A DNA stretch of 46,555 nucleotides from Pseudomonas huaxiensis (GCF_003231275.1 NZ_QKVL01000042.1:1-46555), one strand, 5' to 3'; positions 26,354 through 35,091 are shown, numbered from the stretch's first letter. Program-made: numbers and translations. The notes: generated from the sequence alone by a model not told the origin.

Positions 26354-27679
26354 TCAATCCTTTCGGTCGGCATTTTTCCGCAATTTGAACTCCTGAAAGC
26401 GGATCAGCCGATCAGCATCGAGCATCACCTGGTGTTTGGGGCCATAGAAGGCCGCCAATTGGGTTCGCAAAGCCACGCCGTCATTGTCCTGATAACTGCC
26501 ATCCTCGATTTTGGCGGTGTAGTCAGCCAGCCATTTTGCTTCAGCCACTGGCGGGACTGGATTGACGCCCATGATCTCGTTGAGTGCGACCGCGCTCTCT
26601 ATCCCTTTGATCTCCTGATGAGGGCTGGTCGCATGCCATTGCCCGTCACGATCCTGGAAGACCACCCGAATGTTTTCACTGCGGACTGTCGAAAGCACTT
26701 GAGGGCTATGGGTACTGACGATGAACTGAACCTGTGGAAACGCCTTGCTCAGGCTGGCGATCACACGTTGTTGCCAAGCCGGGTGAAGGTGCAGATCGAC
26801 TTCGTCGATCAAAACGATTCCGGGTGTTTCCAGAGGGGCTCTTTCCTTCAGATGGCCATTCAGGCGTACACATCGCAGTGCCAGGTCAGCGGCCAGCGTG
26901 ATCATTGCGCGCACGCCATCGCTGAGTAGATCAAGCGGTAGCGCCCCGTGATCGGGGTGGGACATGGACAGCTTCTTGAACGTCAGGCTGTAGTGGAAGT
27001 TGCTCCAACCCTCTTCGGTAAGAACCTCGTTTACTGCGGTGCTGATACCTTGCAGCCGTGCGCTCAAGTTGGAATTTTCGTAGCCACTCTGTTGCTGTTG
27101 TTGCAGTGCTGCATAGGTGGCTTGCTCCATCCACTTTTGCAATTGGCCGAAGTTTGAGAATACCGAAATACAATCTTCGTAACCCGCCGTGCGGCTTTCA
27201 GTCAGTACGGGTTTATTGCTGAGATTGTTGCGGCTGACCCACAAGCGCCGGGAACTGTAATAACAAATAACCGGAAGAACGACGTCCGAAGAAGTTCGTA
27301 GCATGGACTGGAATTCCCGGCCCCATACAGCCAGTGGCTCGGCTTCCTTGGTGGTCGTGCGGCTTTTCGGGCCTTGCAGCGCACGTTGCCACTGCACATC
27401 GGGAGTGATCATTTGCGCATTGATGACGACCGGGAATTGAGATTCGTTTTCGAAACCTTCTCCAACTCTTATGAAGCGGGCATCCGTACGTTCGATGTGC
27501 TTCGAAATACCATGATCAAACGCTCCGACAAAGGGTCCGAATGCAGCCACGATTGCTTCCAGCACTGAAGTTTTGCCTTGCCCGTTGCGCGCCGCAATAA
27601 CGGTCAACTTCGGGTGAAAGTCGATTTCAAGCTCAGGGAACCGGCGATAGTTTTTCAGGCTTAGTTTGGTCAGATTCAT
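26354..27679 (-). CDS. ptuA: PtuA-like AAA ATPase (Septu-type)
   Basis: Start at ATG 27679, where the conserved N-terminus begins (MNLTKLSLKNYRRF); a frame extending to 27799 is not supported. The 441-residue protein is an SMC/ABC-like AAA ATPase. Walker A is AARNGQGKTS (29–38, first Gly replaced by Ala), the signature-like motif is LLSDGVRAM, Walker B is GIVLIDEVDLHLHP (about 287–300), and the H-loop is IVSTHSP. The middle part is a helical insertion including a Gln run. It abuts the HNH gene downstream, giving the PtuA–PtuB order of Septu. No reverse transcriptase or other retron part was seen, so it is not an obvious retron-type unit. Base composition is more A+T-rich than flanking genes. 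Confidence 0.78.
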   Translation of the reverse strand: MNLTKLSLKNYRRFPELEIDFHPKLTVIAARNGQGKTSVLEAIVAAFGPFVGAFDHGISKHIERTDARFIRVGEGFENESQFPVVINAQMITPDVQWQRALQGPKSRTTTKEAEPLAVWGREFQSMLRTSSDVVLPVICYYSSRRLWVSRNNLSNKPVLTESRTAGYEDCISVFSNFGQLQKWMEQATYAALQQQQQSGYENSNLSARLQGISTAVNEVLTEEGWSNFHYSLTFKKLSMSHPDHGALPLDLLSDGVRAMITLAADLALRCVRLNGHLKERAPLETPGIVLIDEVDLHLHPAWQQRVIASLSKAFPQVQFIVSTHSPQVLSTVRSENIRVVFQDRDGQWHATSPHQEIKGIESAVALNEIMGVNPVPPVAEAKWLADYTAKIEDGSYQDNDGVALRTQLAAFYGPKHQVMLDADRLIRFQEFKLRKNADRKD

Positions 27680-27846
27680 GAGCAGTCTTCTGGCTGTGTG
27701 CTTAGCGTGGCCATCTTTGCGCAAGCCAGGAGATGCCTGGCTCAGAGGGTTGGACGAATCGCAGCATAGTAGCAGTGGACAAGGCGAGTTGATTTTCAAT
27801 TTTGGTTACCGATTAGAATTACTGCCTGTTCACATCGGAATGAACC

Positions 27847-28491
27847 ATGAATCCCGCACCCACCACGCTTATCCGCGAAACCTTCCCCGTCGGTCCGTTG
27901 CAGTGCAACTGCACGATCATCGGGGATCCTGTAACGAAAAAGGCGATTGTCGTCGACCCGGGTGGTGATCCCGAGCTGATCATGAAGCGCCTTGATGCCC
28001 ACGGTCTCAAGGTGGTCAGCATCATCCATACCCACGCCCATCTCGATCACTTCCTGGCATCCGGGCAGTTGAAGGAGAAAACCGGTGCCACGTTGCACCT
28101 GCACAAGGACGACCAGTTCCTGTGGGACAACCTGGAAATGCAGTGCCGCATGTTCGGCGTGCCTTACGTCCCGGTGCCGTCGCCGGACCGCTGGCTGGCG
28201 GATGACGAGGAGCTGGCGTGCGGCTGCGGCGTGGCGTTGCACACGCCCGGGCATACGCCGGGGTCGATGAGTTTCTGGTTTGCCGACGCCAAATTGTTGA
28301 TCGCTGGCGACACCCTGTTCCGTCGTGGGATTGGTCGCACCGATTTGTGGGGTGGTGACCAGGCGACTATCGTTCGTTCGATCAGAGAGCGGTTGTACAG
28401 CCTCGATGAGGAGGCGACGGTGGTCGCCGGGCATGGTCCCGACACCCGCCTGGGCGAGGAAATGCGCCAGAACCCGTTTGTGCGGGCCTGA
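27847..28491 (+). CDS. Metallo-beta-lactamase-fold hydrolase (glyoxalase II-like)
   Basis: A 214-residue cytosolic protein of the MBL fold, with the metal motif THAHLDH (about residues 59–65), a further His in HTPGHTPGS, and Asp in IAGDTLF. The C-terminal His is in VVAGHGPDT. This matches short glyoxalase-II-like hydrolases (YcbL type) that cleave thioesters. It follows the defence pair divergently and marks the return to higher-GC sequence. Confidence 0.85.
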   Translation: MNPAPTTLIRETFPVGPLQCNCTIIGDPVTKKAIVVDPGGDPELIMKRLDAHGLKVVSIIHTHAHLDHFLASGQLKEKTGATLHLHKDDQFLWDNLEMQCRMFGVPYVPVPSPDRWLADDEELACGCGVALHTPGHTPGSMSFWFADAKLLIAGDTLFRRGIGRTDLWGGDQATIVRSIRERLYSLDEEATVVAGHGPDTRLGEEMRQNPFVRA

Positions 28492-28596
28492 CCCTCGGCG
28501 ATTGCTTGTAGGGAATTTTTCCTCTTGGCCGCGTTCCAAGGCTGGCATAGGACCGATAGCGTCCGCTGCCTAAACGAATTACTGCAGGAGCTTTCC

Positions 28597-29292
28597 ATGT
28601 TCACCATGCGTCGTTTGATTATCGTCGCTACCGTCGCCGCCTTGGTGTCCGGTTGTGCCGGCCAGAACCCCTATGACAACCAGGGCGGTCAGGCACAGGA
28701 GTCCTCAGGGATGAGCAAAACCGCCAAGTACGGCGGCCTGGGTGCATTGGCCGGCGCTATCGCCGGTGCCGCGATCGACCACAACAACCGCGGCAAGGGC
28801 GCGCTGATCGGCGCTGCCGCAGTAGGCGCTGCCGCCGCAGGTTATGGCTACTACGCCGACAAGCAGGAAGCCGCGCTGCGCGAAAGCATGGCCAACACCG
28901 GTGTTGAAGTTAAGCGTGAAGGCGACCAGATCAAGCTGATCATGCCGGGCAACATCACCTTCGCCACCGACTCGGCGAACATCGCCCCGAGCTTCTATTC
29001 GCCGCTGAACAACCTGGCGAACTCGTTCAAGCAGTTCAACCAGAACACCATCGAAGTCGTCGGTTTCACCGACAGCACCGGCAGCCGCCAGCACAACATG
29101 GACCTGTCGCAGCGTCGCGCGCAGGCGGTCAGTACTTACCTGACCTCGCAGGGTGTCGATTCGTCGCGGGTGAGCGTGCGCGGCATGGGCCCTGACCAGC
29201 CGATCGCGAGCAACGCCGATGCCAACGGGCGGGCGCAGAACCGTCGGGTCGAGGTGAATCTGAAGCCGATTCCGGGGCAGAATTATCAGTAA
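28597..29292 (+). CDS. OmpA-family outer-membrane lipoprotein
   Basis: Start at ATG 28597 with GCAGGAG upstream. The 231-residue product has a lipoprotein signal with lipobox LVSGC (Cys about residue 20) and a Gly/Ala-rich hydrophobic segment (about 48–90, glycine-zipper type: GGLGALAGAIAGAA). A C-terminal OmpA peptidoglycan-binding domain (about 115–225) carries VVGFTDSTGS and NRRVEV. It should anchor the outer membrane to the cell wall. A REPIN follows it. Confidence 0.88.
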   Translation: MFTMRRLIIVATVAALVSGCAGQNPYDNQGGQAQESSGMSKTAKYGGLGALAGAIAGAAIDHNNRGKGALIGAAAVGAAAAGYGYYADKQEAALRESMANTGVEVKREGDQIKLIMPGNITFATDSANIAPSFYSPLNNLANSFKQFNQNTIEVVGFTDSTGSRQHNMDLSQRRAQAVSTYLTSQGVDSSRVSVRGMGPDQPIASNADANGRAQNRRVEVNLKPIPGQNYQ

Positions 29293-29322
29293 TTGCTGAT
29301 GGCCTTAATCGCCGCGGTTCGG

Positions 29323-29392
29323 CGTCCCGACAAGCCGGCTCCCACAGTGTCCTGAGGGCACTGATCAACCTGTGGGAGCCGGCTTGCCGGCG
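29323..29392. repeat. REPIN between convergent ompA-like and acyltransferase genes
   Basis: Inverted REP arms (29323–29346 and 29371–29392) of the CCGGCTCCCACA type lie between two convergent stop codons (29292 and 29399). The element probably forms a hairpin in both transcripts. Confidence 0.85.
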
Positions 29393-29398
29393 ATGCAT

Positions 29399-30292
29399 TC
29401 AGGATGATTTCAACTTCTCCAACCGCCCATCCTTCACTTCCCACAAGCGGTTGATCCAGCGCTGGAACTCCGCCCGATACACCTCATCCTGGTCATAACT
29501 GCGACCCAGGAAATCCTCCGGAATCGCCAGTTCCTCGAACTGCACCTCGATCCGCCGCACCCGTCCGCACAACAGATCCCAGAACCCCGGCGCGCCTTCG
29601 GGGTAGTGGATGGTCACGTCGATGATCGACTCCAGTTGGTCACCCATCGCATCCAGCACGAAGGCGATGCCGCCGGCCTTGGGCTTGAGCAGGTGCCTGA
29701 ACGGTGACTGCTGCTGGCGATGTTTGGCCGCGGTGAAGCGGGTGCCCTCGGCGAAGTTGAAGATCGCCGTGGGCTTGCCACGGAATTTCGCGCAGGTCTT
29801 GCGGGTGGTTTGCAGGTCTTTGCCGCGTTTTTCCGGGTGCTTGTCCAGGTACGCCTTGCTGTAGCGTTTCATGAACGGAAAGCCCAGCGCCCACCAGGCC
29901 AGGCCAATCACCGGGACCCAGATCAGCACCTGTTTGAGGAAGAACTTCAGCGGCCGGATACGCCGGTTGAGCACGTATTGCAGCACCAGGATATCGACCC
30001 AGCTCTGGTGGTTACTGGTCACCAAGTAGCTGTGTTGATAGTCCAGCCCGGCCAGGCCTTCGACCTGCCAGTGGGTGTTGCCGATCAGGTTCATCCAGGC
30101 CTTGTTGTTGCTGATCCAGGCTTCATGGATATGCCGCATCAACTCGTCGGTAATCCGCTGCGCCGCCGCGAACGGCAGGCACAGCTTGAACAGGCTGACG
30201 ATGAACAACGGCGTGCAGCAGACAATGGTGTTGAGCCCCAGCAGCGCTGAGGCGATTACCCCGCGTACCGGCGCGGGCAGGGAAGCGAGCAT
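29399..30292 (-). CDS. 1-acyl-glycerol-3-phosphate acyltransferase-like protein (PlsC/YihG type)
   Basis: A 297-residue inner-membrane acyltransferase. It has an N-terminal hydrophobic segment (IASALLGLNTIVCCTPLFIV), the acyltransferase motif NHQSWVD (about 93–99, the H-x4-D catalytic pair), FLKQVLIWVPVIG, and FAEGTR as motif III. This matches YihG-like acyltransferases. The start lies three bases after the pta stop codon, so the two are probably one transcription unit. The lipid substrate is not determined. Confidence 0.84.
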   Translation of the reverse strand: MLASLPAPVRGVIASALLGLNTIVCCTPLFIVSLFKLCLPFAAAQRITDELMRHIHEAWISNNKAWMNLIGNTHWQVEGLAGLDYQHSYLVTSNHQSWVDILVLQYVLNRRIRPLKFFLKQVLIWVPVIGLAWWALGFPFMKRYSKAYLDKHPEKRGKDLQTTRKTCAKFRGKPTAIFNFAEGTRFTAAKHRQQQSPFRHLLKPKAGGIAFVLDAMGDQLESIIDVTIHYPEGAPGFWDLLCGRVRRIEVQFEELAIPEDFLGRSYDQDEVYRAEFQRWINRLWEVKDGRLEKLKSS

Positions 30293-30295
30293 GGG

Positions 30296-32392
30296 TCAGT
30301 CGTCCATCGAGCGGTTGGCCTGGATTGCGGTCAGGGCGATGGTGTAGACGATGTCGTCCACCTGGGCGCCCCGTGGCAGGTCATTCACGGGTTTGCGCAG
30401 GCCCTGCAGCATCGGCCCGAGGCTGACGCAGTCGGCGCTGCGCTGCACCGCTTTGTGGGTGGTGTTGCCGGTGTTCAGGTCGGGGAACACGAACACCGTG
30501 GCGCGACCGGCTACCTTGCTGTTGGGCGCCAGTTGCCGGGCGATGTCCAGGTTGGCGGCGGCGTCGTACTGCAACGGGCCGTCGATCAGCAGGCCGCGCT
30601 GGGTTTCCTGGGCGAGCAGGGTCGCTTCGCGGACCTTTTCCACCTCTTCGCCGCTGGCCGAATCACCGCTGGAATAGCTGATCATCGCCACCCGCGGTGC
30701 GATGCCGAAGGCTTCGGCGGAGTCAGCGCTTTGCAGGGCGATTTCCGCCAGTTCCGCAGCGCTCGGGTGCGGGTTCATCACGCAGTCGCCGTATACCAGC
30801 ACCTGCTCCGGGAACAGCATGAAGAACACCGACGACACCAGGCTGCAACCCGGTGCGGTCTTGATCAATTGCAGCGCGGGACGGATGGTGTTGGCGGTGG
30901 AATGAACCAGCCCGGACACCAGGCCGTCCACTTCGTCCAGCGCCAGCATCATGGTGCCGATCACCACCGGGTCTTCGAGTTGCTGCTCGGCCATCGGCGC
31001 GTTCAGGCTCTTGCTCTTGCGCAGGCTGACCATCGGCTCGACGTAGCGCTCGCGGATCAGGTCCGGGTCGAGAATCTCCAGGCCTTCCGGCAGGGTGATG
31101 CCTTGGGCGCGGGCCACGGCCTGGACGTCATCCGGCTTGGCCAGCAACACACAGCGGGCGATGCCGCGGGCCTGGCAGATGGCGGCGGCCTGCACGGTCA
31201 TCGGCTCGGCGCCTTCGGGCAGGACGATACGCTTGTCGGCGGCCTGGGCCTGCTGGATCAGCCGGTAGCGGAACACCGCCGGCGACAGGCGCATCTCTCG
31301 CGGCGTGCCGCAGCGCTGGTGCAGCCAGTCGGCTTCGAGGTGGCTGGCCACGAAGTCGGTGATGATCTCCGCGCGCTCGCGGTCGTCCACCGGGATTTCC
31401 TTGTTCAGGCCGCTGAGCTGGTTGGCGGTGTCGTAGGAGCCGGTGCTCACCGAGAGGATCGGCAGGCCGGCGAGCAGGGCGCCCTGGCAGAGTTCGAGGA
31501 TGCGTGGGTCGGGCTTGCTGTCGCTGGTCAGCAGCAGGCCGGCCAGCGGCACGCCATTGATTGCCGCTAGGCTGACGGCGAGGATGATGTCGTCGCGGTC
31601 GCCGGGGGTCACCACCAGGGTGCCGGGCTTGAGCAGCGGCACGGTGTTGGCCACGGTGCGGGCGCAGAGGATGATCTTGTTCATGCGCCGGGTTTCGTAG
31701 TCGCCGGCGTTGAGCACCTGGGCGCCGAGCAGGTCGGCGACGTCACGGGTGCGCGGGTCGTTGAGCCCTTCCTGGAACGGAATGCAGCCGAGCAGGCGGA
31801 AATCGCCGCTGCGCAGCAACGGCGAATGCTCGCGCAGACGGCGGGCGAACTCGCTGATGCTGTCGTCGCTGCGGACCTTGTTGAGGATCACGCCGAGGAC
31901 TTTCGGGTCCTTGGGACCGCCGAACAGTTGCGCTTGCAATTCGACCCGGCCGGACAGCTCGGCGAGCACGTCGTTTTCCGGCGCCGAGACCAGGATCACC
32001 TCGGCGTCGAGGCTCTTGGCCAGGTGCTGGTTGACCCGCGCGGCATAGCTGGCGTGCCGGGTCGGGACCATGCCTTCGACCACCAGCACGTCCTTGTCGA
32101 CGCAGGCCTGTTGATAAAGGGTGATGATTTCTTCGAGCAATTCATCCAGTTGGCCGTCGCCGAGCATGCGCTCGACATGGCCCAGGCTCAGCGGCTTGGG
32201 CGGCTTCAGGCCGTGGGTGCGCGAAACCAGTTCGGTGGAGCGTTCAGGACCGGTGTCGCCGGGGTGCGGCTGGGCGATCGGTTTGAAGAAGCCGACCTTC
32301 AGGCCCGCCCGCTCCAGCGTGCGAACCAGGCCGAGGCTGATGGAAGTCAGGCCGACGCCGAAGTCGGTCGGCGCGATGAAAAAAGTCTGCAT
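30296..32392 (-). CDS. pta: Phosphate acetyltransferase
   Basis: Start at ATG 32392 (MQTFFIAPTDFGVG); a frame from 32428 is less likely. The 698-residue enzyme converts acetyl-CoA and phosphate to acetyl phosphate and CoA. It has the long form: an N-terminal dethiobiotin-synthetase-like domain (about 1–215), a DRTGG domain (about 225–345, with TPGDRDDIILAVSLAA), and the catalytic PTA domain (about 375–695, with VLPEGAEPMTVQAA, GLVHSTANTIRP and NPHPSAAELAEIA). It lies 32 bases after the DUF3565 gene and is followed by the acyltransferase. No acetate kinase gene is adjacent, unlike the pta–ackA order of many bacteria. Confidence 0.93.
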   Translation of the reverse strand: MQTFFIAPTDFGVGLTSISLGLVRTLERAGLKVGFFKPIAQPHPGDTGPERSTELVSRTHGLKPPKPLSLGHVERMLGDGQLDELLEEIITLYQQACVDKDVLVVEGMVPTRHASYAARVNQHLAKSLDAEVILVSAPENDVLAELSGRVELQAQLFGGPKDPKVLGVILNKVRSDDSISEFARRLREHSPLLRSGDFRLLGCIPFQEGLNDPRTRDVADLLGAQVLNAGDYETRRMNKIILCARTVANTVPLLKPGTLVVTPGDRDDIILAVSLAAINGVPLAGLLLTSDSKPDPRILELCQGALLAGLPILSVSTGSYDTANQLSGLNKEIPVDDRERAEIITDFVASHLEADWLHQRCGTPREMRLSPAVFRYRLIQQAQAADKRIVLPEGAEPMTVQAAAICQARGIARCVLLAKPDDVQAVARAQGITLPEGLEILDPDLIRERYVEPMVSLRKSKSLNAPMAEQQLEDPVVIGTMMLALDEVDGLVSGLVHSTANTIRPALQLIKTAPGCSLVSSVFFMLFPEQVLVYGDCVMNPHPSAAELAEIALQSADSAEAFGIAPRVAMISYSSGDSASGEEVEKVREATLLAQETQRGLLIDGPLQYDAAANLDIARQLAPNSKVAGRATVFVFPDLNTGNTTHKAVQRSADCVSLGPMLQGLRKPVNDLPRGAQVDDIVYTIALTAIQANRSMDD

Positions 32393-32424
32393 GCGAGCTT
32401 CTCGAAATGAGCTGTGCAAAAGAG

Positions 32425-32721
32425 TCAATTGACAAGGGTATCGCTATCGACCCCCTGAGCGCACCAGCCGCAGGCAAAAGGCTGGCCGATGCGGCGTTGA
32501 CGCTCGGCGGCGTCGAGCACCCAGGCACGTGATTGCCAGGGCGGCTGGTGGCGCAGGTGTTGGGTGTGAGCGCAGGACAATTCGGCAACCCAGTGGCCGT
32601 CTTCGTCCTGATGAAACCCGGTAATCCGGCTGACCCGTTTGTCCGGGTTGCGTTCGCTTTCAGGCGAGGCGTTGGTTACACTTGCCCGTTCAACATTCTT
32701 ATGCAAAAGGTCTCGCCCCAT
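32425..32721 (-). CDS. DUF3565 family protein
   Basis: A protein of about 98 residues whose core RITGFHQDEDGHWVAELSC, HTQHLRHQPPW and CGWC identify DUF3565, a small family of unknown function. His and Cys spacing suggests metal binding (inference). The start is uncertain: ATG 32721 shares CATG with the slyD start on the other strand, TTG 32706 is an alternative, and an extension to 32751 would overlap slyD. It is upstream of pta on the same strand. Confidence 0.72.
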   Translation of the reverse strand: MGRDLLHKNVERASVTNASPESERNPDKRVSRITGFHQDEDGHWVAELSCAHTQHLRHQPPWQSRAWVLDAAERQRRIGQPFACGWCAQGVDSDTLVN

Positions 32722-33205
32722 GCTGATTGCCGCCAATAAGGCTGTCTCCATCGACTATACCCTGACCAACGACGCTGGTGAGGTCATCGACAGCTCCGCC
32801 GGCGGCGCCCCGCTGGTGTACCTGCACGGTGCCGGCAACATCATTCCAGGCCTGGAAAAAGCCCTGGAAGGCAAAGGCGCCGATGAAGAACTGGACGTCA
32901 CCATCGAGCCGGAAGACGCTTACGGCGAATACCTGGCCGAGTTGGTCAGCACTTTGAACCGCAGCATGTTCGAAGGTGTCGACCAACTGGAAGTTGGCAT
33001 GCAGTTCCACGCTTCGGCGCCGGATGGCCAGATGCAGATCGTCACCATTCGCGACCTGGACGGCGACGACGTTACCGTCGACGGCAACCACCCACTGGCT
33101 GGCCAGCGCCTGAACTTCAAGGTCAAGGTCGTCAGCATCCGTGATGCCAGCGAAGAAGAAATCGCTCATGGCCACGTCCATGGCGAAGGTGGCCATCACC
33201 ACTGA
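32720..33205 (+). CDS. slyD: FKBP-type peptidyl-prolyl isomerase SlyD
   Basis: Start at ATG 32720 (MLIAANKAVSIDYTL). The 161-residue protein has the SlyD order: FKBP half-domain (GAGNIIPGLEKAL), insert-in-flap chaperone domain (about 70–130), a return strand (HPLAGQRLNFKVKVVSI), and a His-rich metal-binding tail (HGHVHGEGGHHH). It catalyses proline isomerisation, acts as a chaperone and binds nickel in relatives. A strong terminator follows. Head-to-head with DUF3565. Confidence 0.93.
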   Translation: MLIAANKAVSIDYTLTNDAGEVIDSSAGGAPLVYLHGAGNIIPGLEKALEGKGADEELDVTIEPEDAYGEYLAELVSTLNRSMFEGVDQLEVGMQFHASAPDGQMQIVTIRDLDGDDVTVDGNHPLAGQRLNFKVKVVSIRDASEEEIAHGHVHGEGGHHH

Positions 33206-33233
33206 TTTTCTGCGCTAAGCTCAGAAAGTCGCG

Positions 33234-33298
33234 AAGGCGCCTAGGCCCTTCCGTCGTGCAACCCGCAAGGGGGCATGCGGCAGGCCGGGCGCCTTTTT
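33234..33298 (+). terminator. Intrinsic terminator after slyD
   Basis: AAGGCGCCTAGGCC (33234–33247) pairs with GGCCGGGCGCCTT (33283–33295), with small interruptions, and is followed by TTTTT. The long loop may hold a further small hairpin. Position and T run fit a rho-independent terminator. Confidence 0.75.
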
Positions 33299-33351
33299 AG
33301 TGGGCCGCATTCGTGCGGTGACCGGCAGGGATCTGTAGAGGGGAGTTCGTC

Positions 33352-33834
33352 ATGAGTGCATTTCACGACCTGAAGTTGCAGGCATTGGATGGCAATGATC
33401 TGTCGTTGGCGCCGTTCAAGGGGCAGGTGGTGCTGGTAGTCAATGTCGCCTCCAAGTGCGGTCTGACACCGCAATACGCTGCCCTGGAAAATCTCTATCA
33501 GCAGTACAAGGACAAGGGCTTCAATGTGCTGGGCCTGCCGTGCAATCAGTTCGCCGGACAGGAGCCGGGCAGCGAGGCGGAGATCGCCGAGTTCTGCAGC
33601 CTCAACTACGGCGTGAGCTTCCCGCTGGGCAGCAAGCTTGAGGTCAACGGGCCGCACCGGCATGCGCTGTATCGGCTGCTGGCAGGTGAGGGCGCCGAGT
33701 TTCCGGGCGACATCACCTGGAACTTCGAGAAATTCCTGGTGGGTAAGGATGGTCGCGTGCTTGCGCGTTTTTCGCCGCGTACTGCGCCGGATGATCCGAC
33801 GGTGGTGCAGGCGATCGAGAAGGCGCTGGCTTAG
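33352..33834 (+). CDS. Glutathione peroxidase (thiol peroxidase type)
   Basis: A 160-residue enzyme with the GPx signature VNVASKCGLTPQY (catalytic Cys about residue 36), GLPCNQFAGQEPG and WNFEKFLV; Gln and Trp of the catalytic tetrad are present. Cys replaces selenocysteine, and a second Cys in LPCNQF is the probable resolving residue, so thioredoxin may be the reductant (family knowledge). It reduces hydroperoxides in the cytosol. GAGGGGAG precedes the ATG. Confidence 0.9.
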   Translation: MSAFHDLKLQALDGNDLSLAPFKGQVVLVVNVASKCGLTPQYAALENLYQQYKDKGFNVLGLPCNQFAGQEPGSEAEIAEFCSLNYGVSFPLGSKLEVNGPHRHALYRLLAGEGAEFPGDITWNFEKFLVGKDGRVLARFSPRTAPDDPTVVQAIEKALA

Positions 33835-33987
33835 GCTTTTTGCTGTTCTTTGTGGCCGAACCGCAGCGATTAGGCCACAAAGACCACCACCAGACCTTTA
33901 CCGCCAAATCACCCAAATCAATAGTACTGGGCCCTCCCTCACCCCCACCCTATCCTCAAGCGCTCTTGCCACCCCACGGAGCGCCAC

Positions 33988-35091
33988 ATGTCCGCCAACC
34001 CATTGTTCACGCCCTTCCAACTGGGCGCCCTGGAGCTGCCGACCCGCGTGGTCATGGCGCCGATGACCCGCACCTTCTGCCCCGGCGGTGTGCCCCACGC
34101 CAAGGTGGTGGATTACTACCGTCGCCGCGCCGCAGCCGGTGTCGGCCTGATCATCACCGAAGGCACCACGGTCGGGCACAAGGCTGCCAATGGCTACCCC
34201 AACGTGCCGCGTTTCTACGGTGAAGACGCCCTGGCCGGCTGGAAGAAGGTGGTAGAGGCCGTGCACGCCGAGGGCGGGCGCATCGTTCCGCAACTGTGGC
34301 ACGTGGGTAGCGTGCGCCGCATCGGCACCGAACCGGATGCCAGCGTGCCGGGTTATGGTCCGAGCGAAAAGCTCAAGGATGGCCAGGAAGTGGTCCACGG
34401 CATGACCCACGAAGACATCCAGGAGGTCATCGCTGCCTTCGCCCACGCCGCCCGCGACGCCAAGGCCATCGGCATGGACGGCGTGGAAATCCACGGTGCA
34501 CACGGTTATTTGATCGATCAGTTTTTCTGGGAAACCAGCAACCGCCGCGACGATGAATACGGCGGCGACCTGGCGGGCCGTTCGCGCTTCGCCATCGAGC
34601 TGATCCAGGCCGTGCGTGCCGCTGTCGGCCCGGATTTCCCGATCATCTTCCGCTTCTCGCAGTGGAAACAGCAGGACTACAGTGCGCGCCTGGTGACCAC
34701 GCCCGAGGCGCTGGAGGCTTTCCTCAAGCCACTGTCCGACGCTGGCGTGGATATTTTCCATTGCTCGACCCGGCGCTTCTGGGAACCTGAGTTCGACGGC
34801 TCGCCGCTCAACCTGGCCGGCTGGACCCGCCAGCTGACCGGCAAGCCGACCATCACGGTTGGCAGTGTCGGGCTCGACGGCGAATTCCTGCAGTTTATGG
34901 TGGACACCGACAAAGTCGCGCAGCCGGCCAGTCTGGAAAATCTGCTGCAACGCCTGAACAACCAGGAGTTCGACCTGGTGGCGGTCGGCCGTGCGCTGTT
35001 GGTGGACCCGCAGTGGGCGGCCAAGGTGCGCGATGGCCGCGAAGCAGAGATCCTGCCGTTCAGCCGTGAGGCGCTGACGAGCCTGGTTTGA
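33988..35091 (+). CDS. NADH:flavin oxidoreductase (Old Yellow Enzyme family)
   Basis: A 367-residue FMN-dependent TIM-barrel ene-reductase. Features include VVMAPMTR near the N-terminus, GLIITEGT, QLWHVGSV, and the substrate-binding GVEIHGAHGYLIDQFF with the His pair, followed by NRRDDEYGG. FMN phosphate-binding GSVG and AVGRALLVDPQW lie near the end. Such enzymes reduce alpha,beta-unsaturated carbonyls or nitro compounds. Its 3' end overlaps that of the convergent glycosyltransferase gene by 32 bases. Confidence 0.88.
   Translation: MSANPLFTPFQLGALELPTRVVMAPMTRTFCPGGVPHAKVVDYYRRRAAAGVGLIITEGTTVGHKAANGYPNVPRFYGEDALAGWKKVVEAVHAEGGRIVPQLWHVGSVRRIGTEPDASVPGYGPSEKLKDGQEVVHGMTHEDIQEVIAAFAHAARDAKAIGMDGVEIHGAHGYLIDQFFWETSNRRDDEYGGDLAGRSRFAIELIQAVRAAVGPDFPIIFRFSQWKQQDYSARLVTTPEALEAFLKPLSDAGVDIFHCSTRRFWEPEFDGSPLNLAGWTRQLTGKPTITVGSVGLDGEFLQFMVDTDKVAQPASLENLLQRLNNQEFDLVAVGRALLVDPQWAAKVRDGREAEILPFSREALTSLV

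Noticed and set aside
25661..27846. Retron with PtuAB effectors
   Set aside because: No reverse transcriptase gene and no msr-msd-like RNA region is present beside the ATPase–HNH pair; the next gene is a metallo-beta-lactamase-fold hydrolase.
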